38,589 nt of DNA, taken from positions 1 through 38,589 of the forward strand of contig JAFOXR010000001.1 in the NCBI GenBank assembly GCA_017391675.1, given 5' to 3'. The position numbers were made by a program, and so were the translations under genes. A model generated the notes under the pieces. The model saw nothing but the letters and a program-made list of their open reading frames with translations, made no database searches and was not told the origin of the DNA. This document shows, in pieces, positions 17,488 to 25,380 of this stretch (position 1 is its first letter; every line of letters begins with the position of its first letter). Origin of the DNA: Muribaculaceae bacterium (GTDB lineage Bacteria > Bacteroidota > Bacteroidia > Bacteroidales > Muribaculaceae).

Positions 17488-18885
17488 ATGAAAAAAGCTT
17501 TCAGCTGGCTACTAGGAACAATGCTTTTGAGCGGGATTTATTCTTGTTCTGATAACACTATCGGAACAAGCATCGCCGACACTAAGCTTGAAATCGTAGC
17601 CGATTCATCTTTCACGGTGAGCGGAGCTTCTGTCAGAAACGAAAAAATCCTTACCCGTACCATGACTCAGCTTCTTGGTACTATCAAAGCAACAAACTAT
17701 GGCGAACTGGAATCGGATTTCGTATGCCAGTTCCTTCCTTCCAACGCTATTGATACTACAGGAATCACAGCCGACATGATAGATTCCATAAGACTCATCA
17801 TGCGTACCCCTCTAGGTGGATATACCGGCGACTCAGTGATGCCAATGAGAGTGAATGTATACCAGTTGAGCAAGCAGTTGGCTCCTCCTATCAACAGCAC
17901 TTTCAATCCCGAAGGATACTACAGCGACAACAGCCTTCTAGGAAGCTGTGCCTACACAGCAACTATTGGTGCATCGCCCAACCTAGTTGCTTCAGCTATT
18001 GATAAGGGAAGCTTCCGCACCATAGTCATGAAACTGCCAAAACAACTTGCCGTAAACATGTTCAAGGAATACAAGGCTAATCCTGGTGCATTCCAGTCGG
18101 CAGAAAAATTCCAGCAACTATTTCCTGGCATCTACGCAGCCAACTCATACGGAAGCGGACGCATCATGAAAATCGACAAGACTTTCATGCTTGTGAACTA
18201 CCGCAAGAAGAGTGTAACCAGCGAGGGCAACGACACAATCGTGCGTGACAGTGCAAGCTACGCTACTGCGGCTCCCGAAGTGATATCAAACAACAATATA
18301 AAGCTGAAAGTTGCCGACAACATCACTGCTATGGTGAACCAAGGCGAAGCTATCGTGCAGTCACCGGCTGGTTATGAAGTAGAGATAAATTTCCCGCTAG
18401 AAGAAATCATCGCCAAATACAAGAGCGATTCGGAATACTTGAGAGTAATCAACTCATTATATTTCACATTGCCAGTGGAACATCTTGAAAACGAATACTC
18501 AATAGCTCCTCCACAATACTTATTATTAGTAAAGAGTTCTGAAAAGGAGAAATTCTTCGCCAAGAACAGTATTGCGGATAATGACAAGACATTCTACGCC
18601 GCCTACGATGCAGCAACAAAATCCTATGTTTTCGGCAATATGCGCAACTACTTGATAAGCGTTCTTGATGCCGGATACGAAGAAATAAAAGACGCATCGG
18701 CCATGACACTGGTTCCGGTAGATGTAACGAGCGAAACAAATACCAACTCATACTACTATTACTCCAACCCAACGACCACAGTCACTTCCATGACTCCGGC
18801 AGTCTCAAAACCGACGATTGGAAAACTGAAGTTGGACGAAGCAAAAGTAGCTTTGGTATACAGTAAACAAGGAAACAACAAATAA
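17488..18885 (+). CDS. DUF4270-family lipoprotein
   Basis: This 465-residue protein has a lipoprotein signal peptide (MKKAFSWLLGTMLLSGIYSC, with the lipid-bearing Cys at 20), so it should be anchored in the outer membrane. The rest matches the Bacteroidetes DUF4270 family: DNTIGTSI just after the Cys, the segment FTVSGASVRNEKILTRTMTQ, then DMIDSIRLIMRTPLGGYTGD and FKEYKANPGAF. Its function is not established. It follows the GT5-domain gene by 25 bases, a pairing that recurs in Bacteroidales, and is probably on the same transcript. A terminator-like hairpin follows 21 bases after the stop. Confidence 0.88.
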   Translation: MKKAFSWLLGTMLLSGIYSCSDNTIGTSIADTKLEIVADSSFTVSGASVRNEKILTRTMTQLLGTIKATNYGELESDFVCQFLPSNAIDTTGITADMIDSIRLIMRTPLGGYTGDSVMPMRVNVYQLSKQLAPPINSTFNPEGYYSDNSLLGSCAYTATIGASPNLVASAIDKGSFRTIVMKLPKQLAVNMFKEYKANPGAFQSAEKFQQLFPGIYAANSYGSGRIMKIDKTFMLVNYRKKSVTSEGNDTIVRDSASYATAAPEVISNNNIKLKVADNITAMVNQGEAIVQSPAGYEVEINFPLEEIIAKYKSDSEYLRVINSLYFTLPVEHLENEYSIAPPQYLLLVKSSEKEKFFAKNSIADNDKTFYAAYDAATKSYVFGNMRNYLISVLDAGYEEIKDASAMTLVPVDVTSETNTNSYYYYSNPTTTVTSMTPAVSKPTIGKLKLDEAKVALVYSKQGNNK

Positions 18886-18906
18886 CACAATAGTAATTCT
18901 CAGGGG

Positions 18907-18940
18907 GCAAGTTCGATGTGATATCGCGCTTGCTTTTTTT
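18907..18940 (+). terminator. Terminator-like hairpin ending exactly at tRNA-Thr
   Basis: GCAAG (18907-18911) pairs with CTTGC (18929-18933), with an inner CGAT/ATCG stem, and seven T residues fill 18934-18940. The first base of tRNA-Thr is 18941, so no room is left between them. It would end the DUF4270 transcript. Confidence 0.75.
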
Positions 18941-19014
18941 GCCACAATAGCTCAGATGGTTAGAGCATTTCATTCGTAACGAAAAGGTCGTGGGTTCGAA
19001 TCCCACTTGTGGCT
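18941..19014 (+). tRNA. tRNA-Thr (anticodon CGU)
   Basis: The acceptor stem GCCACAA pairs with TTGTGGC and is followed by T as the discriminator. The D arm is GCTC-AGATGGTTA-GAGC. The anticodon arm is TTTCA-TTCGTAA-CGAAA, giving CGT, which reads ACG; the pair at the loop end (A-C) is mismatched. The T arm is GTGGG-TTCGAAT-CCCAC. CCA is not encoded. No promoter was recognised directly upstream. Confidence 0.95.
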
Positions 19015-19063
19015 CATAAACAATTCCTTCATTCAATTAAAATTCAATTTAACGCAATAGCAT

Positions 19064-19088
19064 AAAAGGCAACTGAGGGTTGCCTTTT
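19064..19088 (+). terminator. Terminator behind tRNA-Thr
   Basis: AAAAGGCAAC (19064-19073) pairs perfectly with GTTGCCTTTT (19079-19088) around a TGAGG loop, 50 bases after the tRNA. The T run continues as TTTTCT. Confidence 0.85.
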
Positions 19089-19180
19089 CTATTATAACAT
19101 AATCATCACATTGTTGCATGCATCATTACGAATGATATGCTAGCATGGCTGCAAGCATTCAGAATCAAATATACAGGCAA

Positions 19181-19209
19181 AAAAAATCACAGTTGCCAAG
19201 CAACTGTGA
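19181..19209 (-). terminator. Terminator of the third ompH-like gene
   Basis: TCACAGTTG (19187-19195) pairs perfectly with CAACTGTGA (19201-19209). On the minus strand eight U residues follow the hairpin. It is 41 bases after the stop at 19250. Confidence 0.85.
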
Positions 19210-19249
19210 CTATTATTTCACTTGAGCCTTAACGACCCTTTGCGATCGT

Positions 19250-19753
19250 TCATTCAACTATTCCTAGACGAGTCTTAACTGCAGATGTAATATCAACCAC
19301 ATCGGCGCCCTTAAACGCCACAGGCGTCTTAGAAACATCAAATACAAGCGAGTATCCACCTTCAGCGCCCACGCTGTCTATAACGCTCTGCAAACGCGCC
19401 TTGATAGGGTTTAAAAGTTCTGCTCTTCTTGCATTCATATCCTGTTCTACCATTTGCTGATAGCTTGATATCTTGCGCTGGTTTTCCTGGATTTCCTGTA
19501 TGCGACGGGCCTTTATTGACTTAGGAGTTTCCGCCTCCAATGACTGGTAATCGGCATACTTCTGATTGAATTCTTTTTCCAGCTTTGTATTCTCTTCTGA
19601 ATAACGAGCCATAAGTTCATTCAACTGAGCTTCGGCAGCAACCTTTTCAGGCATTGCATCAAAAATCGCCTTTGAATCAACGACTCCAAGCTTCTGAGCT
19701 GTCATGCACATTGGCGACACCAATGCTATGACCAATAATAACTTCTTTATCAT
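19250..19753 (-). CDS. OmpH/Skp-family periplasmic chaperone, third copy
   Basis: This 167-residue protein has a signal peptide (MIKKLLLVIALVSPMCMTAQ, cut near residue 19-20). The Skp pattern follows: KLGVVDSKAIFDAMPEK, a long charged helical hairpin at about 45-125 that should form the coiled-coil arms, and GGYSLVFDVSKTPVAFKGAD-like text near the end, which forms the trimer body strand. Skp holds unfolded outer membrane proteins in the periplasm. It lacks the C-terminal Lys-rich end of the first copy. It has its own promoter and terminator, unlike a simple operon member. Confidence 0.92.
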   Translation of the reverse strand: MIKKLLLVIALVSPMCMTAQKLGVVDSKAIFDAMPEKVAAEAQLNELMARYSEENTKLEKEFNQKYADYQSLEAETPKSIKARRIQEIQENQRKISSYQQMVEQDMNARRAELLNPIKARLQSVIDSVGAEGGYSLVFDVSKTPVAFKGADVVDITSAVKTRLGIVE

Positions 19754-19779
19754 GATTAATGCATTTTATATTCTGCACA

Positions 19780-19811
19780 CAAATGTAGCACATTATTTTG
19801 AATTAAACAAA
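19780..19811 (-). promoter_or_regulatory. Predicted promoter of the third ompH-like gene
   Basis: On the minus strand TTTG (19811-19808) is followed after 20 bases by TACATTTG (19787-19780), a full consensus match, about 27 bases before the start codon. The upstream element lies in the U tract of the terminator of the gene before it, so the end of one unit and the start of the next share bases. Confidence 0.65.
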
Positions 19812-19842
19812 AGGAGCTGCAATCTCATTGACTGCAACTCCT
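19812..19842 (-). terminator. Terminator of the second ompH-like gene
   Basis: AGGAG-C-TGCA (19812-19821) pairs with TGCA-A-CTCCT (19833-19842). On the minus strand the hairpin is followed by TTTTG. It lies 31 bases after the stop at 19874. Confidence 0.75.
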
Positions 19843-19873
19843 CTTATTGTTCTTATTAGCTTTGTAAACAGGA

Positions 19874-20386
19874 TTACTTAATTCCCAACTTTGCCTTTAC
19901 CTTAGCAGAAACATCTTCTGCACCATTACCAGTGTAAAGAACTGCTGGTATTGACAAGTCATAGATGAAAGTATATCCGCCTTCAGCGCCCACTGCCTGA
20001 ATTGCTTTTTGAAGCTTGTCCATGATAGGAGCAAGAAGTGTTTCTTGAGTCTTCTGCAATTCTTGGCTAGCTGTTTGTTGGAAATTCTGATACTTCTGAT
20101 AAGACTCCTGGAACTCTTGAGCACGACGGTCCTTAATAGCCTTAGGAGTTGTTGTATCTTGATCTAGCTTAGTAAGCTCTTCCTGTTGCTTTACCAATGC
20201 TTCTTGCAATTTCTTGCCTTCAGCCTCATACTTTGCTGCTGCATCTCTCAATGTAGCTTCAGCTGTTGCCTTTTCTGGCATTACATTAAAGATTTCTTGA
20301 GTGTTAATAGTTCCAAACTTTAGAGTTTGAGCCGATAGGCACATAGGAGCTGCAAGAAGTACAGCTAATAATAATTTCTTAATCAT
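19874..20386 (-). CDS. OmpH/Skp-family periplasmic chaperone, second copy
   Basis: This 170-residue protein has a signal peptide (MIKKLLLAVLLAAPMCLSAQ). It is close in layout and sequence to the third copy: the leader peptides share MIKKLLL, and both have the MPEKATAEA/MPEKVAAEA start and an AVGAEGGYTFIYD/SVGAEGGYSLVFD end. This points to a fairly recent tandem duplication. The central Gln/Lys/Glu-rich region (about 45-125) is a coiled coil. It should act as a periplasmic holdase for BamA substrates. It has its own promoter at 20435-20465. Confidence 0.92.
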   Translation of the reverse strand: MIKKLLLAVLLAAPMCLSAQTLKFGTINTQEIFNVMPEKATAEATLRDAAAKYEAEGKKLQEALVKQQEELTKLDQDTTTPKAIKDRRAQEFQESYQKYQNFQQTASQELQKTQETLLAPIMDKLQKAIQAVGAEGGYTFIYDLSIPAVLYTGNGAEDVSAKVKAKLGIK

Positions 20387-20434
20387 CTTTTTTATTGTTG
20401 TTTGTTTATAATATTCTTTTTTGAAAAGTTGTCA

Positions 20435-20465
20435 CAAAGATAGTGTAAAACAGCGCAATAACAAA
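20435..20465 (-). promoter_or_regulatory. Predicted promoter of the second ompH-like gene
   Basis: On the minus strand TTTG (20465-20462) is followed after 19 bases by TATCTTTG (20442-20435), an excellent match at the ideal spacing, 48 bases before the start codon. Confidence 0.7.
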
Positions 20466-20533
20466 ATAAAACATCAGCTTTTTAGCTACATGCGCGTTTA
20501 CATCGGTCTCCCGCAATGCCTCTCTGCTTTTTT

Positions 20534-21049
20534 TTACTTAGCGTATCCTAGCTTTTCAAGCACGAGGTTACTTACATCAATACGAGGAGATGCGAAAATG
20601 ATGCTTTGTGATGATGCCCTATCAAAGATAGCCTGGTATCCGCGTTCTTCGCTCACCTTCTTCACGGCATTGTAAACATCGTCCTGTATAGGCTTTATCA
20701 AGGATTCACGCTTCTTGAACAATTCTCCTTGAGGTCCGAAATACTTGTATTTAAGATCGGTAACTTCCTTTTCTTTTGCTACGATTTCCTGTTCTTTAGC
20801 CTTTTTCTGTTCATCGGTAAGGAACACCATATCGGCCTGGAAATTGCGATACATGGTCTCAGCTTCCTTTGCAAGGTCTTCCACTTCCTTTTCCCAGCGC
20901 AAAGACACTTGATTCAACTGTTCATTTGCCATTTCATAAGCCGGTATATTCTTCAGGATATACTCCATATCTACAAGTGCGAACTTCTGCGCGTTAGCGC
21001 TTACCGACATAGCCACTACAGCTACCAATGATAATATAAACTTCTTCAT
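20534..21049 (-). CDS. OmpH/Skp-family periplasmic chaperone, first copy
   Basis: The protein has 171 residues, with a signal peptide at about 1-20 (FILSLVAVVAMSVSANAQ). It is the most diverged of the three: KFALVDMEYILKNIPAYEMA, then a coiled coil rich in Glu and Lys (about 45-125; KAKEQEIVAKEKEV), then GYQAIFDRASSQSIIFASP and a short tail. In Bacteroidales an OmpH gene of this type stands directly after bamA, so it is probably the ancestral copy. A terminator after bamA separates the two, and I see only a poor promoter match (CAAATTTG) upstream. Confidence 0.93.
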   Translation of the reverse strand: MKKFILSLVAVVAMSVSANAQKFALVDMEYILKNIPAYEMANEQLNQVSLRWEKEVEDLAKEAETMYRNFQADMVFLTDEQKKAKEQEIVAKEKEVTDLKYKYFGPQGELFKKRESLIKPIQDDVYNAVKKVSEERGYQAIFDRASSQSIIFASPRIDVSNLVLEKLGYAK

Positions 21050-21148
21050 TTCTTTATTCAGTTTTAATTATACTCGCAAATTTGACACAATTAATCCTAA
21101 TAGGTTTAATCTTTTGTGTTTTTTTGTAAAATATTTCCTTAATTTAAA

Positions 21149-21176
21149 AGTCCCTAATGCCTGTGCATTAAGGACT
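21149..21176 (-). terminator. Terminator behind bamA
   Basis: AGTCCCTAATGC (21149-21160) and GCATTAAGGACT (21165-21176) pair over 12 positions with one G-U pair. On the minus strand TTTT follows. It is 24 bases after the bamA stop. Confidence 0.8.
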
Positions 21177-21199
21177 CTTATATACAGTTATTTCTCAAA

Positions 21200-23824
21200 T
21201 TAGAATTCTTGTCCTAGGATAAAGTGGAAGTGTCCACCACCCTTGTTTCCATACACCTTGTCAAAACCGTAAGCCCAGTCGATACCCATCATACCCACCA
21301 TTGGCAAGAAGATGCGCACACCGGCTCCAGCCGAGCGTTTAAGGTTGAATGGCTGGAAGTCGCGCACATGAGTCCAGGCATTACCTCCTTCAACAAACGC
21401 CAATCCATAAATGGTTGTACTGGTCTGCAACATGAATGGGAAGTGAAGCTCTAGACAATAGCGCGTATAAGCATAGCCTTCATATCCGTAAGGAGTAAAT
21501 GCACCATTGTCATAACCACGCAACGCGATTGTTTCCGATGCATATGTGTAGCTTCCCGACATACCGTCACCACCCACATAGTAAGTTTCAAACGGAGACT
21601 TCAGATATTTGTTATAGCTGCCTAGCAAACCGATATCGGCACGGGTCATCAACACAAGTGTCCATTGTCCGTCAACATCGGTAAGCGGAGTATATGTACG
21701 GGCTTTGAACTTAAATTTCCAGTATTCAATCCACTTATACATTTCTTTCTTGGATTCCACAGTATTTGCTTCGGACAACGCTTTCCAGTTCTTCTTTCCG
21801 AACAATGAAGCTGGAGGTGTCATGTGAAGGCTCAAAGAGAAATCACTACCGCTACGGGTATACAACGGGTTGTCAATACTGTTACGGGCTAGCGTGAATC
21901 CTAGAGTCAATGAGTTTGAAACACCATTATTCATATAGTACAAGTAGTCCCAGTTCTTAAGGCTATACCACTGGTAACCCAATTCAGCACTGAATGTGAA
22001 ATAGTCATCTGGCCACTTCAAGCGCTTACCGAATCCTACAGACACACCTGCCATCTGCAAGTACTTGTTAGGGTCATACGCACTTTCATAAGAGTAGTTA
22101 TTGCCATAGTAGTTGCTGCCATAGCCATAACCGTAACCATAACCGTAGTTATACAGATAATTAGTGTAGTTACTGTTATAGAATGAAGAGTTGATACCAG
22201 TCTGGCGAGAATAGAATGCCGATACCGACAATGAATTAGGTCGCTTTCCTCCAAACCATGGATCCAGGAACGAAAGGCTATAAGCCTGATAGTACTTGGC
22301 GTTGGTCTGTGCACTGATAGTGAATGTCTGTCCTTCGCCTTGAGGAATGATTCCCTTATATGATGAAGGATAGAACAGGTTCTTCAAGGAGAAATTGGTA
22401 AACTTCAAGCTCAATTTACCGATAATACCTGTTTGTCCCCAACCTGCTGAGAACTCAATCTGGTCATTAGCCTTCGATTCAAGGTTGAACAAGATGTCTA
22501 CTGTACCATTCTCTTCATTTGGTTCAGGACGGATATCCATCTTTTCAGGGTCGAAGTGTCCCGTTTGTGCAATTTCACGAGCAGAACGCATCAAGTCGGC
22601 CTTAGAGAATAGCTGACCAGGCTTCACACGCAACTCACGACGAACAACCTTTTCATACAGACGGTCATTACCGTTGATTATAACCTTATTGATACGCGCT
22701 TGCGGACCTTCCATTATTCGCATTTCCAAAGCAATCGAGTCTTCCTGGATATTGCTTTCGATTGGCACTAGATTGAAGAACAGATAACCGCGGTTCATAT
22801 AAAGGTTAGCCACCGCGTCATCGTCTTCCATAGTACGCTTGTTAAGAAGTTTCTGGTTATACACATCTCCCTTCTTGAATCCAAGCACTTCGTCAAGAAG
22901 CGATGAAGGATACAATGTGTTACCCACCCATGATATGTTAGAGATATGATACTTGTTGCCTTCTTCCACTTTCAAGTACACATCTACATTCTTTTCGTCA
23001 TAGTTCACAACGCTATCGGCCACAATGCGGGCATCACGATAACCCAGCTCGTTATACTTGTCAATTATGCGTTGCTTATCGTCTTCGAAATCGGACGGAA
23101 CGAATTTCTTCTGACTGAAAATCTTCCAGATATTTGTCTTTTCGTTAGTCTTCTTCATAGTGCGCTTCAACTTTCCGTCGCTTAGCACCTCATTGCCGTC
23201 AATGTAAATCTTATGCACTTTCACCTTGTCATGACGGTCCACCTTAATATCCACGATAACTTCATTCTCATTGCTCAAGTCTTCTTTCTGAACAATGCTC
23301 ACCTCGGCATTCTTAAAACCTTTGTCATCGTAATACTTTTCTATAATTTGTTCGGCACGCGATGCGATATTAGGAGTGAACTGGTTTCCCTTCATCAAAC
23401 CAAGTCGTTGCTTGATATCGTCACGCTCGCCCTTCTTCATACCTATGTAATTGATTTGAGAAATGCGTGGCTGTTGGCGCAAGACAACCTCTAGCCAAGC
23501 CTTGTCACCGCAGATTTTCTCCACCTTAATCTGCACTTTAGAGAACAGACCTTGACGCCAAAAGCGTTTTGCAGCTGCTGTGAGGTCATCTCCAGGAATA
23601 TCCACCCGTTGACCTACCGACAACCCTGAGTATCCTATAATAATATAGTCCTCATAGTTATCGGCACCAGTCACCTTTATGCCTGCAATCTCATACTTCT
23701 GAGGCATTCCGGTATATACTATCTTAGGATTATATATAGTATCATTCTGCACTTGCGCAGCAGCCTGTGGAGCAAGCACTCCGGCAAGCATCGAAACCAT
23801 TACTATCAGCAACTTGTATCGCAT
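21200..23824 (-). CDS. bamA: Outer membrane protein assembly factor BamA
   Basis: This 874-residue protein is the essential Omp85 insertase of the outer membrane. A signal peptide (about 1-23, ending QAAAQ) is followed by POTRA domains to about residue 430; typical POTRA text includes ITVTG-like KVTGADN, INYIGMKKGE, IYIDGNEVL, ISWVGNTLY and VIINGNDRLYEKVVRREL. The C-terminal barrel (about 465-874) has the inner-barrel motif IALRGYDNG near 765 and ends in Phe, as needed for recognition by the machinery itself. A Tyr/Gly/Asn-rich loop near residues 550-585 contains five Tyr-Gly pairs coded by hexamer repeats. It follows uppS by 22 bases, so the two are co-transcribed. Confidence 0.97.
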   Translation of the reverse strand: MRYKLLIVMVSMLAGVLAPQAAAQVQNDTIYNPKIVYTGMPQKYEIAGIKVTGADNYEDYIIIGYSGLSVGQRVDIPGDDLTAAAKRFWRQGLFSKVQIKVEKICGDKAWLEVVLRQQPRISQINYIGMKKGERDDIKQRLGLMKGNQFTPNIASRAEQIIEKYYDDKGFKNAEVSIVQKEDLSNENEVIVDIKVDRHDKVKVHKIYIDGNEVLSDGKLKRTMKKTNEKTNIWKIFSQKKFVPSDFEDDKQRIIDKYNELGYRDARIVADSVVNYDEKNVDVYLKVEEGNKYHISNISWVGNTLYPSSLLDEVLGFKKGDVYNQKLLNKRTMEDDDAVANLYMNRGYLFFNLVPIESNIQEDSIALEMRIMEGPQARINKVIINGNDRLYEKVVRRELRVKPGQLFSKADLMRSAREIAQTGHFDPEKMDIRPEPNEENGTVDILFNLESKANDQIEFSAGWGQTGIIGKLSLKFTNFSLKNLFYPSSYKGIIPQGEGQTFTISAQTNAKYYQAYSLSFLDPWFGGKRPNSLSVSAFYSRQTGINSSFYNSNYTNYLYNYGYGYGYGYGSNYYGNNYSYESAYDPNKYLQMAGVSVGFGKRLKWPDDYFTFSAELGYQWYSLKNWDYLYYMNNGVSNSLTLGFTLARNSIDNPLYTRSGSDFSLSLHMTPPASLFGKKNWKALSEANTVESKKEMYKWIEYWKFKFKARTYTPLTDVDGQWTLVLMTRADIGLLGSYNKYLKSPFETYYVGGDGMSGSYTYASETIALRGYDNGAFTPYGYEGYAYTRYCLELHFPFMLQTSTTIYGLAFVEGGNAWTHVRDFQPFNLKRSAGAGVRIFLPMVGMMGIDWAYGFDKVYGNKGGGHFHFILGQEF
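22119..22148 (-). repeat. Five tandem hexamers inside bamA
   Basis: On the plus strand the units are ccatag, ccataa, ccgtaa, ccataa, ccgtag. They code for (Tyr-Gly)5 in a predicted surface loop of the BamA barrel. Loss or gain of units would keep the reading frame and change loop length. Confidence 0.9.
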
Positions 23825-23846
23825 ATCTTATTCAATATTTCTGTCT

Positions 23847-24599
23847 TTATTCATTATTGTCTTTCACTTGTTCACTGGTCTTGCCAAACCTGCGTTCCCT
23901 CACCTGGTATTCAACTATTGCCTCATAGAAGTTCTCTTTTGAGAAATCAGGCCAGAATATCGGTGTAAAGTACAATTCGGAGTACGCAATTTGCCACAAT
24001 AGGTAATTGCTTATGCGCAAATCTCCTGCCGTGCGTATAAGCAAGTCAGGATCTGGCATATCCTTTGTGGTAAGGCTATCACTGAACACCTTGTCATCAA
24101 TATCTTCTATTTCCAGTTTACCGTCTTTTACATCGGCTGCAATCTTCTTGCAGGCCTCTATCAGTTCCCAGCGTGATGAATAGCTCAACGCCAGCACTAG
24201 AGTCAGCCCTGTGCAATGCGAAGTGTCTTCTATGCACTTGCGCAACCGTGTAGAAGCGAATTCTGGCATTCGGTCTATATCTCCTATCATCGACAAGCGC
24301 ACATTGTTCTTGATCAAATCGGGAGTTTCACGCTCTATTGCCACTACAACTAGATTCATCAACGCATCTACCTCGGCCTTCGGACGATTCCAGTTCTCGG
24401 TAGAAAATGTATATAGCGTGAGATATTTTATACCCAGTTCCGAAGCTGCCTCTGTGATACGGCGCACAGTATTTACCCCTTCGACATGCCCCATTGACCT
24501 GTCAAGGTTACGCTGCTTAGCCCAACGACCATTACCGTCCATTATCACTGCCACATGTGCCGGCAGGCGGTTCTTGTCTATTTTTTCTATCAAAGACAT
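23847..24599 (-). CDS. uppS: Isoprenyl transferase (undecaprenyl diphosphate synthase)
   Basis: This 250-residue cis-prenyltransferase makes undecaprenyl diphosphate, the lipid carrier for peptidoglycan and for surface polysaccharides such as the one encoded at the start of this window. [20 protein letters not shown] carries the catalytic Asp21. [23 protein letters not shown] and the C-terminal [20 protein letters not shown] are family signatures, and [14 protein letters not shown] follows. Length is normal. It stands 40 bases after the DUF6089-type gene and 22 before bamA, a conserved Bacteroidales order. Confidence 0.97.
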   Translation of the reverse strand: MSLIEKIDKNRLPAHVAVIMDGNGRWAKQRNLDRSMGHVEGVNTVRRITEAASELGIKYLTLYTFSTENWNRPKAEVDALMNLVVVAIERETPDLIKNNVRLSMIGDIDRMPEFASTRLRKCIEDTSHCTGLTLVLALSYSSRWELIEACKKIAADVKDGKLEIEDIDDKVFSDSLTTKDMPDPDLLIRTAGDLRISNYLLWQIAYSELYFTPIFWPDFSKENFYEAIVEYQVRERRFGKTSEQVKDNNE

Positions 24600-24639
24600 C
24601 TTCTTAGTTAGTTTCTTTTATCTGTTAATCTCTACTGGT

Positions 24640-25308
24640 TCAATCTACATAATGGCATTTCTTGCAACGCTTGCTGAACTCATAGGTAACTGTGAACATC
24701 GTGAACGAATACCAGTCGGTATTCTTTGCAAACGAACTTTTCACCCCGTTCAAGTCGCTAAGGCCATCTAGCTTATCGCCAAATGACTTTCGCATCGTGA
24801 ACTCTAATCCCAAATTCAGCCGCTCTTTTAGCTTGAACTTCACGCCTATGCCCATAGGCACATTCACAGCAAAAGCAGAAATCCCCGAGCCTGTCGCCAT
24901 TGTTCCTCCAACACCTAGCGTGAGGTAAGGAGTCAACCGCTTCAATTTCATATAGCTTGGACCGATTCCATAGTCAAAAAAGTTAAACTCCATCTGTGCC
25001 CCGACATCTATCAGTGTAGAACTGAAAGAATAGGTAGCCCCATCTGGAAACACCATCTTGTCATCAGCAGAATTTCCGCTGATACTTCCGGCAAACACAT
25101 TGGCCTTTACAGCCCAGCGCGTATTAGGCAGATAACGAAACAGTGCACCTCCGGCAAATCCAGGATGTTTAAGGAAGTTGCTCTTGTTCACATCTCCCAA
25201 ATATCCGCTCATGCCCAGTCCAGCACCTATTTCGCATCTGTATTCTTGAGCGTGCGCCGCACACATTGCCATTATCATTATGGCTATTGTCGTCAATATC
25301 TTTCTCAT
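24640..25308 (-). CDS. DUF6089-family outer membrane beta-barrel protein
   Basis: The protein has 222 residues, with a signal peptide at about 1-20 (MAMCAAHAQ). Alternating hydrophobic strands follow, with YRCEIGAGLGMSGYLGDVNK, RYLPNTRWAVKANVF, LTPYLTLGVGGTMATG and FTMRKSFGDKLDGL. This is the pattern of a small 8-strand barrel of the DUF6089 type, whose members stand just before uppS-bamA in many Bacteroidales. A short tail with two cysteines (CKKCHYVD) follows the last strand. Its function is unknown; a porin-like or structural envelope role is inferred from fold and place. Confidence 0.85.
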   Translation of the reverse strand: MRKILTTIAIMIMAMCAAHAQEYRCEIGAGLGMSGYLGDVNKSNFLKHPGFAGGALFRYLPNTRWAVKANVFAGSISGNSADDKMVFPDGATYSFSSTLIDVGAQMEFNFFDYGIGPSYMKLKRLTPYLTLGVGGTMATGSGISAFAVNVPMGIGVKFKLKERLNLGLEFTMRKSFGDKLDGLSDLNGVKSSFAKNTDWYSFTMFTVTYEFSKRCKKCHYVD

Positions 25309-25380
25309 AACTTTTTCTGTTCTTTACTATTAAAACGCATAAAAGCCATAAAAAAGTATATCTGCATCTTTCAAAGCAGC

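Noticed and set aside
22119-22148. CRISPR-like or VNTR array
   Set aside because: The units are hexamers within a conserved coding frame with no spacers; they are explained as a Tyr-Gly loop of BamA.
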